Assembly: GCA_903866825.1 (NCBI GenBank)
Contig: CAIPPE010000069.1
Location: 1 to 43,741, forward strand
From: an uncultured Methylococcaceae bacterium
Lineage (GTDB): Bacteria > Pseudomonadota > Gammaproteobacteria > Methylococcales > Methylomonadaceae
Length of the DNA stretch: 43,741 bases
Direction of reading: 5' to 3'
Numbering within the stretch: the first letter of the stretch is position 1; the number at the start of each line of letters is the position of its first letter. The position numbers were made by a program, and so were the translations under genes. The notes beneath the pieces were generated by a model. That model had not been told where the DNA came from and searched no databases. It saw only the letters and a program-made list of their open reading frames with translations. This document shows positions 9,512 to 18,770 of this stretch, piece after piece.

Positions 9512-12500
9512 TGAATCTGTCGGCTTTATTTATCAACAGACCGGTAGCAACAACATTGCTAACTATTGCTATTGGCTTAGCTGGGTCACTGGCATTTGTA
9601 AATTTGCCAGTTTCATCCCTTCCACAAGTTGATTTTCCGACCATAAGCGTTCAGGCACAGTTACCGGGTGCTAGCGCAGAAACCATGTCCAGCTCGGTTG
9701 CCACTCCACTGGAAAGAGCTTTGGGTCGTATCGCTGGCATAACTGAAATGACTTCCAGCAGCTCAGTTGGCTCTACTCAAGTTACCCTGCAATTTGATCT
9801 GGATCGAGATATCAATGGCGCTAGCCGGGATGTGCAAGCCGCTATTAATGCGGCGACCACGATGTTGCCACTCAACATGCCTTCTCGTCCCTCTTATAGG
9901 CGCTTTAATCCATCTGACTCCCCAATTTTGATATTAGCTTTAACCTCTGATCATTTAACCAGAGGTCAAATGTATGATATTGCATCGACAAATCTGGCTC
10001 AGAAAATATTACAAATTCCAGGCATGGGCCAGGTACAACTGGGTGGTGCGGCATTGCCGGCGGTTCGAATAGAACTAAATCCCAATGCCCTCAACAAATA
10101 TAATATTGGCCTGGAAGATGTCAGAACAACAATCAATCAAACCAATGTAAATCGCCCCAAAGGGGTCATGGAAGATGGCGCTGAGCGCTGGCAAATTTTA
10201 GCCAATGATCAGGCTCGGACTGCAGCTGATTATATGCCTCTCATTGTTAGCTATCGTAACGGAGCGCCAGTTACGATAGCTGACTTGGGCGAAGCAGTCG
10301 ATTCGGTTGAGGATTTGCGTAATACCGGCCTCAAAAATGGTAAACCATCCGTTCTACTTATTCTCACAAAACAACCCACAGCGAATGTCATCGAAACTGT
10401 TGATGCGGTTCTGGCATTATTACCCGAGTTACGCGCGACTATTCCTAGCACCGTTGATTTATCGGTTGTGGTAGACAGATCGCTGACTATTCGCTCATCC
10501 ATCACAGAAGTTGAGCACAGCCTATTAATTGCCATTGCCTTGGTAATTCTAGTTGTGTTGGTGTTTTTAAGAGACTTTCGTTCTACCTTTGTTCCGATTA
10601 TTGCCGTACCGGTCTCTTTGATTGGTGCATGTGGAGTTATGTATTTTTTTAATTACAGCATCAATAATCTCACCTTAATGGCATTAACTATTTCGACGGG
10701 ATTTGTCGTTGATGACGCCATTGTAGTCCTGGAAAATACCAATCGTCATATCGAAAAAGGTGTTCCACCTTTTAAAGCGGCATTACTGGGTGCTAAAGAA
10801 GTTGGCTTTACCGTCATGGCCATGAGTGTATCGCTAATTGCTGTTTTCTTGCCTATCTTATTGATGGGGGGGGTAGTTGGCAGGTTATTCAGGGAGTTTG
10901 CGGTCACACTATCCGCTGCAGTATTGGTTTCTTTACTAATATCGCTTACAGTCACCCCAATGCTTTGTGCACGTTGGCTAGGAAAAGAAAGCCCTAAGCA
11001 CGGTAGAATTTATCAAGGTATTGGTACTGCTTTTGATTGGCTTCAATCCAATTATGAAGCATCATTGCGTTGGGCCTTGCGCCATAGCAGGATTATGATG
11101 CTCATTTTACTGGGCACAATTGGGCTCAATATTTATTTGTACGGCGCTATCGATAAAGGTTTTTTCCCTACCCAGGATGGAGGAAGATTATTAGGTGAAA
11201 TTCAAACGGACCAAGGCACGTCTTTTATCTCTTTACAAAAGAAACTGGCTGAATTTTCTTCCCTACTCATGGACGATAAGGCCGTAGTCAATGTTGCCGG
11301 ATTCAGTGGTGCTGGCTCTAGTAGCAATAGCGCCAGAATCTTTGTGGTACTTAAACCTCATAATGAACGCGAACCCATCGAGGAAGTCATGGGGCGCCTA
11401 AAAGATAAAGTCAGACGGATTCCTGGTGCTGATCTGCATATGTTCCCAGCGCAGGAATTAAGGATCGGAGGCAGACCTTCTTTCGGTTCGTATGATTTTG
11501 CTTTACAGTCGGATGACCTGGTTTTACTCAGAGAATGGATGCCCAAAGTGATCGCAGCATTATCCAAGTTACCCGAACTGAGTGATGTGAGTACTAACCA
11601 ACAAGACAAAGGCCAGCAAATTGGTTTAGTTGTTGACCGAGCAATGGCAGCTCGGTATGGCATTACCCAAGCCATGATTGATGCCAGTCTGAATAATGCA
11701 TTCGGTCAACGTCAGGTATCTGTAATTTACAACCCATTAAATCAATATCGGGTTGTTATGGAATTGGCTCCAGAATACTGGCAAAGCCCGGAAGCCTTAA
11801 AGCAAGTCTATATCAATGTACCCGCAACCCGTTTACCTAACGGCACCCAAGTAGCTGCGCATCAGGTACCCTTGTCGGCAGTAGCGAGCTTTGGAGCGAC
11901 GACCACACCCTTATCGGTTAACCATCAAGGTCAATTTGCTGCAGCAACTTTATCGTTTAATCTTCAACCGGGTATTTCTTTATCGACAGCGACTGTACTG
12001 ATTGAAAAAGCTATGCGGGATATTGGGGTTCCTATTTCGGTACAAGGCAGTTTTCAGGGATCAGCCAAAGCCTTTATTGAATCCATGAGCAATCAACCAT
12101 TCTTATTACTGGCTGCCTTACTCAGTATTTATCTTGTATTGGGTATGCTCTATGAAAGCTATATACACCCTTTAACCATATTATCAACCCTCCCATCAGC
12201 TGGTGTAGGCGCACTTTTAGCGTTGATGGCTTTTGACACTGAATTTACCATTATTGCTTTTATAGGCGTCATCTTATTAGTCGGCATCGTTAAAAAGAAT
12301 GCCATTATGATGATAGACTTTGCCCTCTATGCTGAACGTGAATATAACCTGGAGCCTAAAGAAGCTATTTTTCAAGCCTGTTTACTTCGCTTCCGTCCCA
12401 TTATGATGACCACATTGGCTGCTTTATTTGGTGCTTTACCACTGGCATTCGGCACCGGTTATGGTGCAGAACTACGTCAACCGCTCGGAATTTCAATCAT

Positions 12501-12639
12501 GGGTGGATTAATCTTTAGTCAATTGTTGACGTTATATACAACACCTGTTGTTTATATCTATCTAGATCGATTCCGGCTTTGGTTTCATCGCCGATTTTTA
12601 AACCGTACCGCTAAAATAGCGGAAAAACAACCTGCTTAG
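9511..12639 (+). CDS. mdtC: RND multidrug permease, MdtC-type
   Basis: This 1042-residue HAE1-family permease is the second half of the pump pair. The N-terminus (NLSALFINRPVATTLLTIAI; SLPQVDFPTISVQAQLPGAS) and the segment [16 protein letters not shown] are MdtC-like. TM4 has [13 protein letters not shown] and TM10 has [14 protein letters not shown], so the proton relay is intact. The gene begins on the last base of the mdtB stop codon, and a lipoprotein outer-membrane factor gene follows 16 bases later. Length is normal and no lesions are seen. Drugs, bile-salt-like compounds or metals could be substrates; the sequence alone does not decide. Confidence 0.94.
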   Translation: MNLSALFINRPVATTLLTIAIGLAGSLAFVNLPVSSLPQVDFPTISVQAQLPGASAETMSSSVATPLERALGRIAGITEMTSSSSVGSTQVTLQFDLDRDINGASRDVQAAINAATTMLPLNMPSRPSYRRFNPSDSPILILALTSDHLTRGQMYDIASTNLAQKILQIPGMGQVQLGGAALPAVRIELNPNALNKYNIGLEDVRTTINQTNVNRPKGVMEDGAERWQILANDQARTAADYMPLIVSYRNGAPVTIADLGEAVDSVEDLRNTGLKNGKPSVLLILTKQPTANVIETVDAVLALLPELRATIPSTVDLSVVVDRSLTIRSSITEVEHSLLIAIALVILVVLVFLRDFRSTFVPIIAVPVSLIGACGVMYFFNYSINNLTLMALTISTGFVVDDAIVVLENTNRHIEKGVPPFKAALLGAKEVGFTVMAMSVSLIAVFLPILLMGGVVGRLFREFAVTLSAAVLVSLLISLTVTPMLCARWLGKESPKHGRIYQGIGTAFDWLQSNYEASLRWALRHSRIMMLILLGTIGLNIYLYGAIDKGFFPTQDGGRLLGEIQTDQGTSFISLQKKLAEFSSLLMDDKAVVNVAGFSGAGSSSNSARIFVVLKPHNEREPIEEVMGRLKDKVRRIPGADLHMFPAQELRIGGRPSFGSYDFALQSDDLVLLREWMPKVIAALSKLPELSDVSTNQQDKGQQIGLVVDRAMAARYGITQAMIDASLNNAFGQRQVSVIYNPLNQYRVVMELAPEYWQSPEALKQVYINVPATRLPNGTQVAAHQVPLSAVASFGATTTPLSVNHQGQFAAATLSFNLQPGISLSTATVLIEKAMRDIGVPISVQGSFQGSAKAFIESMSNQPFLLLAALLSIYLVLGMLYESYIHPLTILSTLPSAGVGALLALMAFDTEFTIIAFIGVILLVGIVKKNAIMMIDFALYAEREYNLEPKEAIFQACLLRFRPIMMTTLAALFGALPLAFGTGYGAELRQPLGISIMGGLIFSQLLTLYTTPVVYIYLDRFRLWFHRRFLNRTAKIAEKQPA

Positions 12640-12655
12640 TGCCGTCGAGATTTAC

Positions 12656-14149
12656 ATGAATTTTCGTATTATTCCAACACTGTCGTATTCGTTATTAGTG
12701 ACTCAATTTGCAGGTTGCGCGGTAGGACCTGATTACATAAAACCCTCCGCAGGTTTTCCTGATGCATATAAAGAAGTCAAAGGCTGGAAACAAGCTGAAC
12801 CGCCCGAAGAGTTTTTACCTGATAAATGGTGGGAAATCTTTAAAAATCCCGAACTCAATAAACTGGAAGAACAAGTCAACAGCGGCAGCCCGTCAATCGC
12901 TCAAGCTGAATCTCAATATAAGATGTCACAATCACTTGTCCAATCAGCCACTTCTGCCTATTTTCCAACGGCATCAGCGACCATAACCACTAACCGTTTC
13001 CGTGCAGCAAGCGGGCAAAGTGTTGCCGTTAGCGGTGTTAAATACCTGTTTGGTGGCGTATTAAGCGCAGCGTGGGCTCCAGATTTATTTGGTGGACTAC
13101 GCAGACAAGTCGAAGCAAACACCTCTACAGCCCAATCGCGAGCGGCTACTTTGCATGCATTACGGTTAACCAACCAGGCAACACTAGCCCAAAGCTATTT
13201 TCAGGTTAGAACCCTGGATACTCAGATGAAACTTTTTAATGAAACTGTTGCCTCTTACGAAAAGAATCTGAACATCACTAAAAACCGTTACGCTGCCGGA
13301 GTCGCAGCCAAATCTGACATCGTTCAAGCAGAGACACAATTAGAATCTGCACGTGCGCAAGCTATTAATCTAGGAATACAACGTGCTCAACTCGAACATG
13401 CTATTGCAGTGCTAATAGGTAAAACGCCTGCTGAATTTAGCCTGGAGGTTGCGACTTTAAACACGCCAGTCCCCCCCATACCCGTAAGCGTCCCCTCTAA
13501 ACTTTTAGAACGAAGACCGGATATCGCCGTCGCTGAACGCGCTGTGGCTGCAGCTAATGCACAAATCGGTGTTGCCAAAGCCGCCTATTTTCCAAATCTC
13601 AATCTTGCAGCTTCTGATGGACAACAATCCACACTTTTGCAAAATGTAGTTACCCAAGGCGCACGCTATTACGCCTTAGGACCTGCGGCTTTAGCTATTC
13701 CCTTGTTTGATGGTGGTGCTCGCAGTGCTGTATTGCAAAACTCTATTGATGCTTACGATGCCAGTGTCGCTGGTTATCGACAAGCCGTGCTCACCAGCTT
13801 TCAGCAAGTTGAAGATAATCTTGCGGCTCTACGTATTTTAGAAGACGAAATACAGGTTCAAAATAAGGCGACTGACGCGGCACATCAAGCTGTACAGCTA
13901 ACCACTAACCAGTATGAAGCGGGCACAGTCAGTTATCTTAACGTCATTGTCAATCAGACTGCAGCATTAACCAATGATATCACTGCTGTCAATCTAAAGG
14001 GACAACGTTTGAGTGCAGCCGTGCTCTTGGTTAAAGCGCTTGGAGGAGGCTGGGATACATCAGATTTACCCACTAAAGAACAAGCCGGTGGTAAGATTAA
14101 ATGGTCTCAGTTTCTACCTATTCCTGTTGACATTCCCAGTCAAAAATAA
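12656..14149 (+). CDS. Outer-membrane efflux lipoprotein, NodT/OprM family
   Basis: This 497-residue TolC-like outer-membrane factor completes the tripartite pump. The signal peptide ends in a lipobox (QFAGC, lipidated Cys at residue 21), followed by the family's AVGPDYIKP start and DKWWEIFKNPELNKLEEQ. Two OEP repeats follow, with the signature NRYAAGVAAKSDIVQAETQL in the first and NQYEAGTVSYLNVIVNQT in the second. PSKLLERRPDIAVAERAVA lies between them. It is the last gene of the operon; a gene-free stretch of about 450 bases comes next. Length and motifs are normal. Confidence 0.93.
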   Translation: MNFRIIPTLSYSLLVTQFAGCAVGPDYIKPSAGFPDAYKEVKGWKQAEPPEEFLPDKWWEIFKNPELNKLEEQVNSGSPSIAQAESQYKMSQSLVQSATSAYFPTASATITTNRFRAASGQSVAVSGVKYLFGGVLSAAWAPDLFGGLRRQVEANTSTAQSRAATLHALRLTNQATLAQSYFQVRTLDTQMKLFNETVASYEKNLNITKNRYAAGVAAKSDIVQAETQLESARAQAINLGIQRAQLEHAIAVLIGKTPAEFSLEVATLNTPVPPIPVSVPSKLLERRPDIAVAERAVAAANAQIGVAKAAYFPNLNLAASDGQQSTLLQNVVTQGARYYALGPAALAIPLFDGGARSAVLQNSIDAYDASVAGYRQAVLTSFQQVEDNLAALRILEDEIQVQNKATDAAHQAVQLTTNQYEAGTVSYLNVIVNQTAALTNDITAVNLKGQRLSAAVLLVKALGGGWDTSDLPTKEQAGGKIKWSQFLPIPVDIPSQK

Positions 14150-14175
14150 CTGTCCGCTATCCGCTAATAAAAGTA

Positions 14176-14210
14176 TTGCTCGTAGGATTTAACAATGATC
14201 AAACGAGCAA
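14176..14210. repeat. Inverted repeat downstream of the efflux operon
   Basis: TTGCTCGT (14176-14183) and ACGAGCAA (14203-14210) are perfect complements around a 19-base loop. There is no T run, so it could be a weak Rho-independent terminator or a regulatory site. Confidence 0.4.
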
Positions 14211-14267
14211 AACTGCCAAATAACAAGTACATCCAGTGTTAACTCAACCCTTCAATACCTACTGCAG

Positions 14268-14285
14268 CTGTTGATATATCAACAG
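14268..14285. repeat. Perfect 18-base palindrome upstream of tonB
   Basis: CTGTTGATATATCAACAG is its own reverse complement over all 18 bases. It has no loop and no T run, so a dimeric regulator site or cruciform is more likely than a terminator. Confidence 0.45.
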
Positions 14286-14600
14286 TTAAGTAACAGAAGA
14301 CCATTCAATCTGATGCTCAACAAGCAGTTAAATAATACCTTCCCGCAATCCGTTCTCTAATTTATAGCTATTCATCGTATTAGAAATGATTAAACTAGAA
14401 CAATAACATTTTAAATTCATTTAGTTAGAGATACAGAGGTAAATATTTAGATCGAATTAGATAATTTTTACAAATGTGGCACACTCCATGCTTTATATAC
14501 TTCTGAATACAAACCAAAGCCGGATGCAGTTGAGCAATCCTCAACAACCCACCATTGAACAAACTGTTCCGGTGCTTTTTTATGAAACGGGAGATATCAC

Positions 14601-15401
14601 ATGAATAGTCCTTTAAAGGTTTTGGATAAACCTGAATCACTCGAACATGCTAAAAGAAAAGACAATGTAATTGCAATCAATCCAAATAATGATGCATTCC
14701 TGAGTCGTTTTTCTAGCTCTGCTGCTGGATTGGCTTTAAATGATTTTAAACACAGAACAAACTATCGCGACAGTAAGGTCTTAGACTATTTATTGATTGG
14801 CGTATTTTCAGTGTTAGTTCATTCTTTTGTGGTCGAGCACTTTAAAAATTTACCACCTGCACCTGAAGCAGTTAAACAACCTAAACCACCCGCCAAGGTA
14901 CAGATTTCGTTTGTCAAGCCAACGCCACCACCACCTAAGCCAATTATCCAACCGCCACCACCACCTCCCAAAGTGGTTGCGCTTAAAAAACCACCTAAAC
15001 CCAAGACACCGCCTAAACCTGTGCCAGTTTACGAACCAGTACCGACGCCCGGTCCAGTTTCAAATAACGCGCCACCAGCGCCACCAGCACCTGCTCCAGC
15101 GCCTGTTGTAGAGAAAGTAACACAACCTAGAGGAAGTGCCGGTTACAAAAACAACCCTCAGGCTGAATTTCCCGATATTGCAATTGAGCATAATTGGGAA
15201 GGAAGAGTACTGTTAAAAGTGCATGTTCTTGCAAACGGCTCACCAGACAGCATTACTGTAGTAACTTCTAGCGGCCACGAAGTATTAGACGAATCAGCAG
15301 TCAAGACTGTGGGTAAATGGACTTTCGAACCAGCAAAACGCGGCACCACCCCCATCGATGGCTGGGTAACCGTCCCCATTAATTTTAAATTAGACAATTG
15401 A
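14601..15401 (+). CDS. tonB: TonB energy-transducing protein
   Basis: This 266-residue protein passes proton-motive energy from ExbB-ExbD to outer-membrane receptors. A cytoplasmic N-terminal stretch of about 60 residues, longer than in E. coli TonB, precedes the single membrane segment (about 62-79). That segment keeps the SxxxH pair (S70, H74) known from TonB. A Pro/Lys-rich periplasmic linker (about 84-175) follows, then a TonB C-terminal domain with AEFPDIAIEHNWEGRVLLKV and AVKTVGKWTFEPAKR. The start is supported by GGGAGA 8 bases upstream. exbB follows after 10 bases, so the three genes form a standard tonB-exbB-exbD unit. No receptor gene is nearby. Confidence 0.95.
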   Translation: MNSPLKVLDKPESLEHAKRKDNVIAINPNNDAFLSRFSSSAAGLALNDFKHRTNYRDSKVLDYLLIGVFSVLVHSFVVEHFKNLPPAPEAVKQPKPPAKVQISFVKPTPPPPKPIIQPPPPPPKVVALKKPPKPKTPPKPVPVYEPVPTPGPVSNNAPPAPPAPAPAPVVEKVTQPRGSAGYKNNPQAEFPDIAIEHNWEGRVLLKVHVLANGSPDSITVVTSSGHEVLDESAVKTVGKWTFEPAKRGTTPIDGWVTVPINFKLDN

Positions 15402-15411
15402 GGTATTAATT

Positions 15412-16317
15412 ATGACCGATACAACAACTACTGCAGCAGTAACGGCAGCAGATGGACTTCAACAGGCAGCGACTCAGGCCCCCGTTTCTGGTACTGAGAT
15501 AGCAGGCGCAGTAAACACAGTTGCATCAGCTGCAGCTGATATTGCTCCCGCCGGACACGATCTGACCTCTGCTTTTATTGTAGATGGTACTTTAAACGTG
15601 TTAATTGCATTTTCCGTCGTGACTTGGGCATTGATTCTTATTAAAGGAATCCAACACCTGAGAATTTCTTTCCATAACCGTAGCTATAGCAAAAAGTTTT
15701 GGGGGGCTTCAGATTTCCAGGCAGCCTCTGAGTTGAAAGAAATCAAAGGTCCTGCAGCCAGAGTTGCAGAAGCGGGCTTTACTACCTTACGCGAAGCTGA
15801 TGGCGGCACCACAACTCATGATCTTGAACACACTGGTGATCGTCAAGAGTTATTAGATAGACGTTTACGTCAACAAATGCAAAAAGAACGTGGAGCTTTG
15901 GAAAGTGGCCTGGCCATCTTAGCGACCATTGGTAGTATTTCACCTTTTGTCGGTTTATTTGGAACCGTTTGGGGCATCATGGGGGCATTGACTAATATCA
16001 GTAAAAGTGGCTCCGCAAGCTTGGAAGTCGTTGCGGGTCCTATCGGTGAAGCATTGGTTGCTACCGCTGTGGGTATTGCTGTAGCGGTTCCAGCTGTTAT
16101 TGGCTACAACTTCTTTATTCGTAGAAACAAAGTCATCTGGGCATTTCTTGATGATTTCTCAATAGATTTTGTTCACCTTGCTTTAAAAACGTCATTCCTG
16201 ATCAACCGTTCCGCACCCATCTATGGTGGTTCAAATCGTAATAACCAGTATGGCAGCAAGAAACCTGTAAGCAAAGCAAATATCAATGATCTAGAAGCAG
16301 AAGGAGCACAAATCTAA
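15412..16317 (+). CDS. exbB: ExbB/TolQ-type proton channel subunit
   Basis: This 301-residue MotA/TolQ/ExbB-family membrane protein forms the proton-conducting motor with ExbD. An Ala/Thr-rich N-terminal extension (about 1-55) precedes the first membrane segment (about 60-80). The core has GLAILATIGSISPFVGLFGTVWGIM and GEALVATAVGIAVAVPAVIGYN, the two conserved helices. A polar tail of about 40 residues ends the protein. A GAGG ribosome binding site lies before the ATG. Its stop codon abuts the exbD start (TAATGG), which indicates coupled translation. ExbB rather than TolQ is chosen because the neighbours are tonB and exbD, not tolR or tolA. Confidence 0.94.
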   Translation: MTDTTTTAAVTAADGLQQAATQAPVSGTEIAGAVNTVASAAADIAPAGHDLTSAFIVDGTLNVLIAFSVVTWALILIKGIQHLRISFHNRSYSKKFWGASDFQAASELKEIKGPAARVAEAGFTTLREADGGTTTHDLEHTGDRQELLDRRLRQQMQKERGALESGLAILATIGSISPFVGLFGTVWGIMGALTNISKSGSASLEVVAGPIGEALVATAVGIAVAVPAVIGYNFFIRRNKVIWAFLDDFSIDFVHLALKTSFLINRSAPIYGGSNRNNQYGSKKPVSKANINDLEAEGAQI

Positions 16318-16730
16318 TGGCTATTAATGTAAAAGACGATGGTGGTGATGACGTAATGAGTGAAATTAACGTCACTCCTCTAGTAGATGTGATGTTGGTA
16401 TTGCTGGTTGTATTTATTGTAACGGCACCTTTATTAACGCAAGCTGTACACGTTAATTTACCAAAAACAGCAGAAACTGCTCCACCTGAAATAAAAGAAG
16501 CCATTTACATCAGTGTTGATGCCAAAGGCAAAGTTTTCATGGATAAAACTGAAATACCACTTGATCAATTTGAAAAGGAACTGCTTACACGTAAAGCCGC
16601 TGATCCTGAGATTGCTCTTAATCTTAACGCAGATGATGCCGTTCAATACGGCACAGTTGCAAAAGTAATGGCTTCGATAGAACGCTCTGGAATAACAAGA
16701 CTGGCAGTACTTACAGCACCCAAGAGTTAA
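16317..16730 (+). CDS. exbD: ExbD/TolR-type motor subunit
   Basis: This 137-residue protein has one membrane segment. The key proton-binding aspartate is present in INVTPLVDVMLVLLVVF (D24). The periplasmic domain ends with VMASIERSGITRLAVLT, typical of ExbD. The start codon overlaps the end of exbB, with GGAG upstream inside that gene. Length is normal. A stem-loop 23 bases after the stop closes the unit. Confidence 0.94.
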   Translation: MAINVKDDGGDDVMSEINVTPLVDVMLVLLVVFIVTAPLLTQAVHVNLPKTAETAPPEIKEAIYISVDAKGKVFMDKTEIPLDQFEKELLTRKAADPEIALNLNADDAVQYGTVAKVMASIERSGITRLAVLTAPKS

Positions 16731-16752
16731 ACGAGAAATTTGGCTGGGGCTG

Positions 16753-16772
16753 GGGCTAGGACATGCTAGCCC
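16753..16772 (+). terminator. Stem-loop after exbD
   Basis: GGGCTAG (16753-16759) pairs with CTAGCCC (16766-16772) across a 6-base loop. Only TT follows, so this is a modest Rho-independent terminator at best. Position supports separation from the next unit. Confidence 0.5.
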
Positions 16773-16851
16773 TTAACCTAAACAGATTGTTTAATACCGT
16801 ACGAACTGAGTTTCCAATAAAACACTATTTAACGTAAATCTAGAGGACAAG

Positions 16852-17817
16852 ATGTTGCTTAAAACTTCACAAACAAAATTTTATTCCTTATTAGGCGCTT
16901 TTGCGTTAGCGGGAATTGTACACGCTGACGAACCTGTTACTCCGCCAATTCCAGGTGTAGCGGCTGGCGGCGTTGTCATAGAATTGATCAAAAGCGGATT
17001 TAAAGGCACCGAAGGTCCTATTGGCTTTTCTGATGGTAGTTTGTTATTTACAGAAACCCAAGCCAATCGCATTGTACGTGTTGCTCCCGATAACAGCGTA
17101 TCAACTTTCCTGGAAAACTCAAATGGTGCTAACGGACTAGCACTTAATCCAAACGGTGAAATCATAGCAGTGCAAACACTTAATCCTAAAGTTGGGATTA
17201 TTTACCCGTTTGAAAAACAAAAAGTACTCGCAGAAAATTTTGAAGGCACCGCATTTCAAAGACCGAATGATGTTGTGCTAGATAAAAGCGGTGGAATTTT
17301 CTTTACTGACAGCGGAACTCGTCCATCTAAAGAAAATCCGAACCCTCCAGCTTCTCATCCAGGTGTTTTTTACATTACGCCAGCGGGTCAGTTAAAACGA
17401 CTGGCTAACGACATTGAACGGCCAAACGGCATTCAATTAAGTAAGGATGAAAAAACACTTTATGTAGCCAATACCCAAGGCGAACATATTTTAGCTTTTG
17501 ACGTAGGCGCTGATGGTGCTATCTCTAATAAAAGAAATTTTGCAAAATTAGACGGTTGGAAAGAAGAAGACAAGGTGTGGGCTAGCGGTGCAGATGGTCT
17601 TGCTATTGATGACAACGATCGTCTTTATGTGGCATCAAATTCAGGTATCGAAGTTTTTACCAGTAAAGGCCAGGCACTAGGCATTATTCCTTTACCTAAA
17701 AAACCGCAAAACATAGCCTTTGCCGGTCCTGAAAAGAAAACACTCTATGCAGTTGGACGAGGCGACGCATATAAAATCCCTTTACTAGCTCAAGGCTATA
17801 AAGGCAGAGCGAAATAA
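16852..17817 (+). CDS. Exported SMP-30/gluconolactonase-like beta-propeller protein
   Basis: This 321-residue protein has a Sec-type signal peptide (about 1-25, cleavage near VHA-DE) and an SMP-30/gluconolaconase/LRE-like propeller. Candidate metal ligands are E54 in GTEGPIGF, the Asn in RPNDVVLD, the Asn in ERPNGIQL and the Asp in GADGLAIDDN. These match the family's Glu/Asn/Asn/Asp pattern. The likely reaction is hydrolysis of a sugar or other lactone in the periplasm, but the substrate cannot be named. AGAGGA lies 5 bases before the ATG. The dienelactone hydrolase gene follows after 14 bases, so the two are probably co-transcribed. Confidence 0.85.
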   Translation: MLLKTSQTKFYSLLGAFALAGIVHADEPVTPPIPGVAAGGVVIELIKSGFKGTEGPIGFSDGSLLFTETQANRIVRVAPDNSVSTFLENSNGANGLALNPNGEIIAVQTLNPKVGIIYPFEKQKVLAENFEGTAFQRPNDVVLDKSGGIFFTDSGTRPSKENPNPPASHPGVFYITPAGQLKRLANDIERPNGIQLSKDEKTLYVANTQGEHILAFDVGADGAISNKRNFAKLDGWKEEDKVWASGADGLAIDDNDRLYVASNSGIEVFTSKGQALGIIPLPKKPQNIAFAGPEKKTLYAVGRGDAYKIPLLAQGYKGRAK

Positions 17818-17831
17818 TCCAAGGAAATCAA

Positions 17832-18722
17832 ATGACACGTAAAACTGCAAAAGACTTTCAACCAGAAGTGTTGAAACTATTTGATAAATATGTTCACGGA
17901 GACCTATCACGCCGTGGTTTTTTATCGGCTGCTGCTAAATATACTGCAGTGGGATTAACAGCAGAAGGCATTTTGGAAGCTCTGAGTCCAAACTTTGCTC
18001 AAGCCCAACAAATCGGACGGGATGATCCACGCGTCAAGGCTGAATTTGTGGAATATCCTTCACCGGCTGGTTACGGCAAAATTCGCGGTTATTTAGTTAA
18101 GCCTGCTCAATTCAGTGGAAAACTGCCTACGGTATTAGTCATCCATGAAAACCGTGGCTTGAACCCCCATATCGAAGATATCGCTAGACGTCTTGCATTG
18201 GATAACTTTATTGCCTTTGCTCCTGATGCATTATTTCCATTAGGCGGTTATCCAGGTGATGAAGATAAAGCACGTGAATTATTTAAAGGACTAGATCAAA
18301 ACAAAACTCATGCAGACTTTCTTGCCGCAGCGGATGTATTAAAAAATCTTCCCGAAGGCAATGGTAAGGTCGGTGCAGTCGGTTTTTGCTACGGTGGTGG
18401 AATCGTAAATTATCTAGCTACTCAAATCCCGACTCTGGCCGCAGGCGTACCTTTTTATGGTAGCCAACCCACTGCTGAAGAAACAGCGAAGATTAAGGCA
18501 CCTTTATTGTTGCAATATGCTGGAGACGATGAACGTATTAATGCAGGATGGCCTGCTTATGAAACAGCTCTAAAAGCATCTAGCGTTAGTTACGAGGCTT
18601 TTGTTTATCCTGGTGTACAACATGGATTTAATAACGACACGACACCACGTTTCGATGAAGCAGCTGCAAAGTTAGCTTGGCAACGAACGATTGAGTTTTT
18701 TAATAAACACTTACGGACTTAA
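17832..18722 (+). CDS. Tat-exported dienelactone hydrolase family protein
   Basis: This 296-residue alpha/beta hydrolase of the DLH family carries a twin-arginine motif (DLSRRGFLSAAAKY, residues 24-37) and a hydrophobic stretch to about residue 58. It is therefore probably exported folded. The catalytic triad is visible: C186 in GFCYGGG, D233 in AGDDERI and H264 in VQHGFNND. The family Glu is in IHENRGLNPH (E106). AAGGAA lies before the ATG. It follows the lactonase-like gene by 14 bases, and both act on lactone or ester bonds, which suggests a shared substrate. dsbD follows after 48 bases. The Tat N-terminus is shared with the YghX-type subgroup; the substrate is unknown. Confidence 0.88.
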   Translation: MTRKTAKDFQPEVLKLFDKYVHGDLSRRGFLSAAAKYTAVGLTAEGILEALSPNFAQAQQIGRDDPRVKAEFVEYPSPAGYGKIRGYLVKPAQFSGKLPTVLVIHENRGLNPHIEDIARRLALDNFIAFAPDALFPLGGYPGDEDKARELFKGLDQNKTHADFLAAADVLKNLPEGNGKVGAVGFCYGGGIVNYLATQIPTLAAGVPFYGSQPTAEETAKIKAPLLLQYAGDDERINAGWPAYETALKASSVSYEAFVYPGVQHGFNNDTTPRFDEAAAKLAWQRTIEFFNKHLRT

Positions 18723-18770
18723 AGCCTCCACAGAGTTCACCAGGAAACGCTAATAATTTAACAGGATTTT

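Larger units (their letters stand above)
14150..14600. other. Gene-free interval between the efflux operon and tonB
   Basis: No convincing gene lies here. It holds an inverted repeat at 14176-14210 and a perfect 18-base palindrome at 14268-14285. A weak sigma-70-like pair is seen (TTTACA at 14467, TTTATA at 14492, spacing 19). A good ribosome binding site (GGGAGA) sits just before the tonB start. The tonB promoter is expected here. No clear Fur box was recognised by eye. Confidence 0.5.

Noticed and set aside
9509-9513. Possible frameshift between the two RND permeases
   Set aside because: The TAATG overlap is a normal coupled stop-start; both genes are full length.
14380-14470. Possible Fur box ahead of tonB
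   Set aside because: AT-rich stretches such as AATGATTAAAC partly fit, but no 19-base symmetric match was found by eye.
14524-14604. A 26-codon frame (MQLSNPQQPTIEQ...) whose TGA overlaps the tonB ATG
   Set aside because: The overlap is neat, but there is no ribosome binding site before it and no recognised family, so it is more likely chance.
14425-14640. A 71-codon reverse-strand frame over the tonB start
   Set aside because: It overlaps the well-supported tonB start and has no recognisable protein features.
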